From positions 1 through 5,204 of the forward strand of contig CACYNZ010000271.1 of the NCBI GenBank assembly GCA_902775835.1: DNA of 5,204 nt, read 5' to 3'. The notes beneath the pieces were generated by a model that saw only the letters and a program-made list of their open reading frames with translations, searched no databases and had not been told where the DNA came from. Positions 4,749-5,204 of the stretch are shown here, in pieces. Position numbers and translations under genes: made by a program. The DNA comes from an uncultured Eubacteriales bacterium. GTDB taxonomy: Bacteria > Bacillota_A > Clostridia > Christensenellales > Aristaeellaceae. Numbering within the stretch: the stretch's first letter is position 1; every line of letters starts with the position of its first letter.

Positions 4749-5204
4749 CTACTGCTTCTCGATCTCGGCCACACTGATCCGGTCTGCTCCGCATTCGGTG
4801 TACCGGATTCCGTTCTCCTGAAGTTCCTGCAGCAGGGCATTAAAATACAGACGTTCCTCAAACGGCTGTAAAAAAGAGAGAAAGATTCGGCCATTGACAG
4901 CGGCAACCTCAATCAGAGGGAACATGCCAGCCGGTGTTTCGGTCCAGAATTCCTCGATGTGTCTGCCGATCTGCGCATGCTTCCACTTTCCCACATAGCT
5001 GACAATATAGGTGGAAGCATCATAGAGCCCTGCGATCGCCTGCCCGGCTGCCTGTACCTTCATGGAAAAATCAGGAATGTCGAGAATTCTCTGCGCCATG
5101 GACCCTGCTATCACCATTCCTTTTTGAATGGCGTCCTCATCCGCCTGGAGAATGGTCTTTCCGCGGTAAACCGTGCACTGCCGGTCAAGCGGCATGTTCC
5201 TGAT
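4749..5204 (-). CDS. Condensation/CAT-like acyltransferase, C-terminal part (5' truncated)
   Basis: The frame is open to the right edge (codons for Ile-Arg-Asn precede the ATG at 5195), so the 148 residues from that Met are most likely the C-terminal portion of a protein about 400 residues long. No convincing ribosome binding site can be seen in the 9 bases before the ATG. Counting from that Met, STYIVSYVGK (61-70) followed by EVAAVNGRIFLSFLQPF (96-112) and a final helix plus strand (YFNALLQELQENGIRYTEC, 117-135) is the pattern I associate with the C-terminal half of chloramphenicol-acetyltransferase-fold enzymes annotated as alcohol acetyltransferase or condensation proteins. The HHxxxDG catalytic motif of this fold would lie upstream, outside the window. 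Likely role: CoA- or carrier-dependent acyl transfer in the cytoplasm; substrate unknown. It converges on the mutS2-like gene, 109 nt between stops. Alternative: an unrelated short protein starting at 5195, less likely. Confidence 0.55.
   Translation of the reverse strand: MRNMPLDRQCTVYRGKTILQADEDAIQKGMVIAGSMAQRILDIPDFSMKVQAAGQAIAGLYDASTYIVSYVGKWKHAQIGRHIEEFWTETPAGMFPLIEVAAVNGRIFLSFLQPFEERLYFNALLQELQENGIRYTECGADRISVAEIEKQ

Overview
This window reads as an ordinary chromosomal segment from a Firmicute. It is most likely a fairly GC-rich member of the Clostridia, for example a gut or rumen lineage. The reasons are strong AGGAGG-type ribosome binding sites, consensus sigma-A (sigma-70-type) promoters, and protein families typical of Clostridia: a MutS2-like ATPase, a GHSV-type SGNH hydrolase, a GNAT acetyltransferase and a condensation/CAT-like acyltransferase. 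The assignment rests on protein character and base composition by eye, not on a search. I saw no tRNA, rRNA, CRISPR array, insertion sequence or phage gene.

Layout. Positions 1-976 hold the last two thirds of an MFS efflux-type transporter (+), cut by the left edge. Positions 977-1200 are non-coding and carry several stem-loops plus a good minus-strand intrinsic terminator. Positions 1201-2385 hold two minus-strand genes, an SGNH/GDSL hydrolase followed 60 nt downstream by a GNAT acetyltransferase, probably one transcription unit ending at the terminator near 1033. Positions 2386-2746 are a busy divergent control region. It has a minus promoter for the hydrolase, a perfect TTGACA/TATAAT promoter on the plus strand, a long folded RNA ending in six T, and a hairpin that covers part of the next gene's Shine-Dalgarno sequence. 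Positions 2747-4639 encode a 630-residue MutS2-like ATPase lacking the C-terminal Smr nuclease domain. Positions 4640-4748 contain two strong inverted repeats between convergent genes. Positions 4749-5204 hold the C-terminal part of a CAT/condensation-like acyltransferase (-), cut by the right edge.

The genes do not form one obvious pathway. The most interesting part is 2386-2746. Two promoters have -35 boxes only 7 bp apart, and the plus promoter fires into a leader of about 237 nt that can form a long imperfect hairpin followed by a T-tract before the mutS2-like start. This could be an attenuated leader or an independent small RNA. No known riboswitch or RNA family could be assigned by eye.
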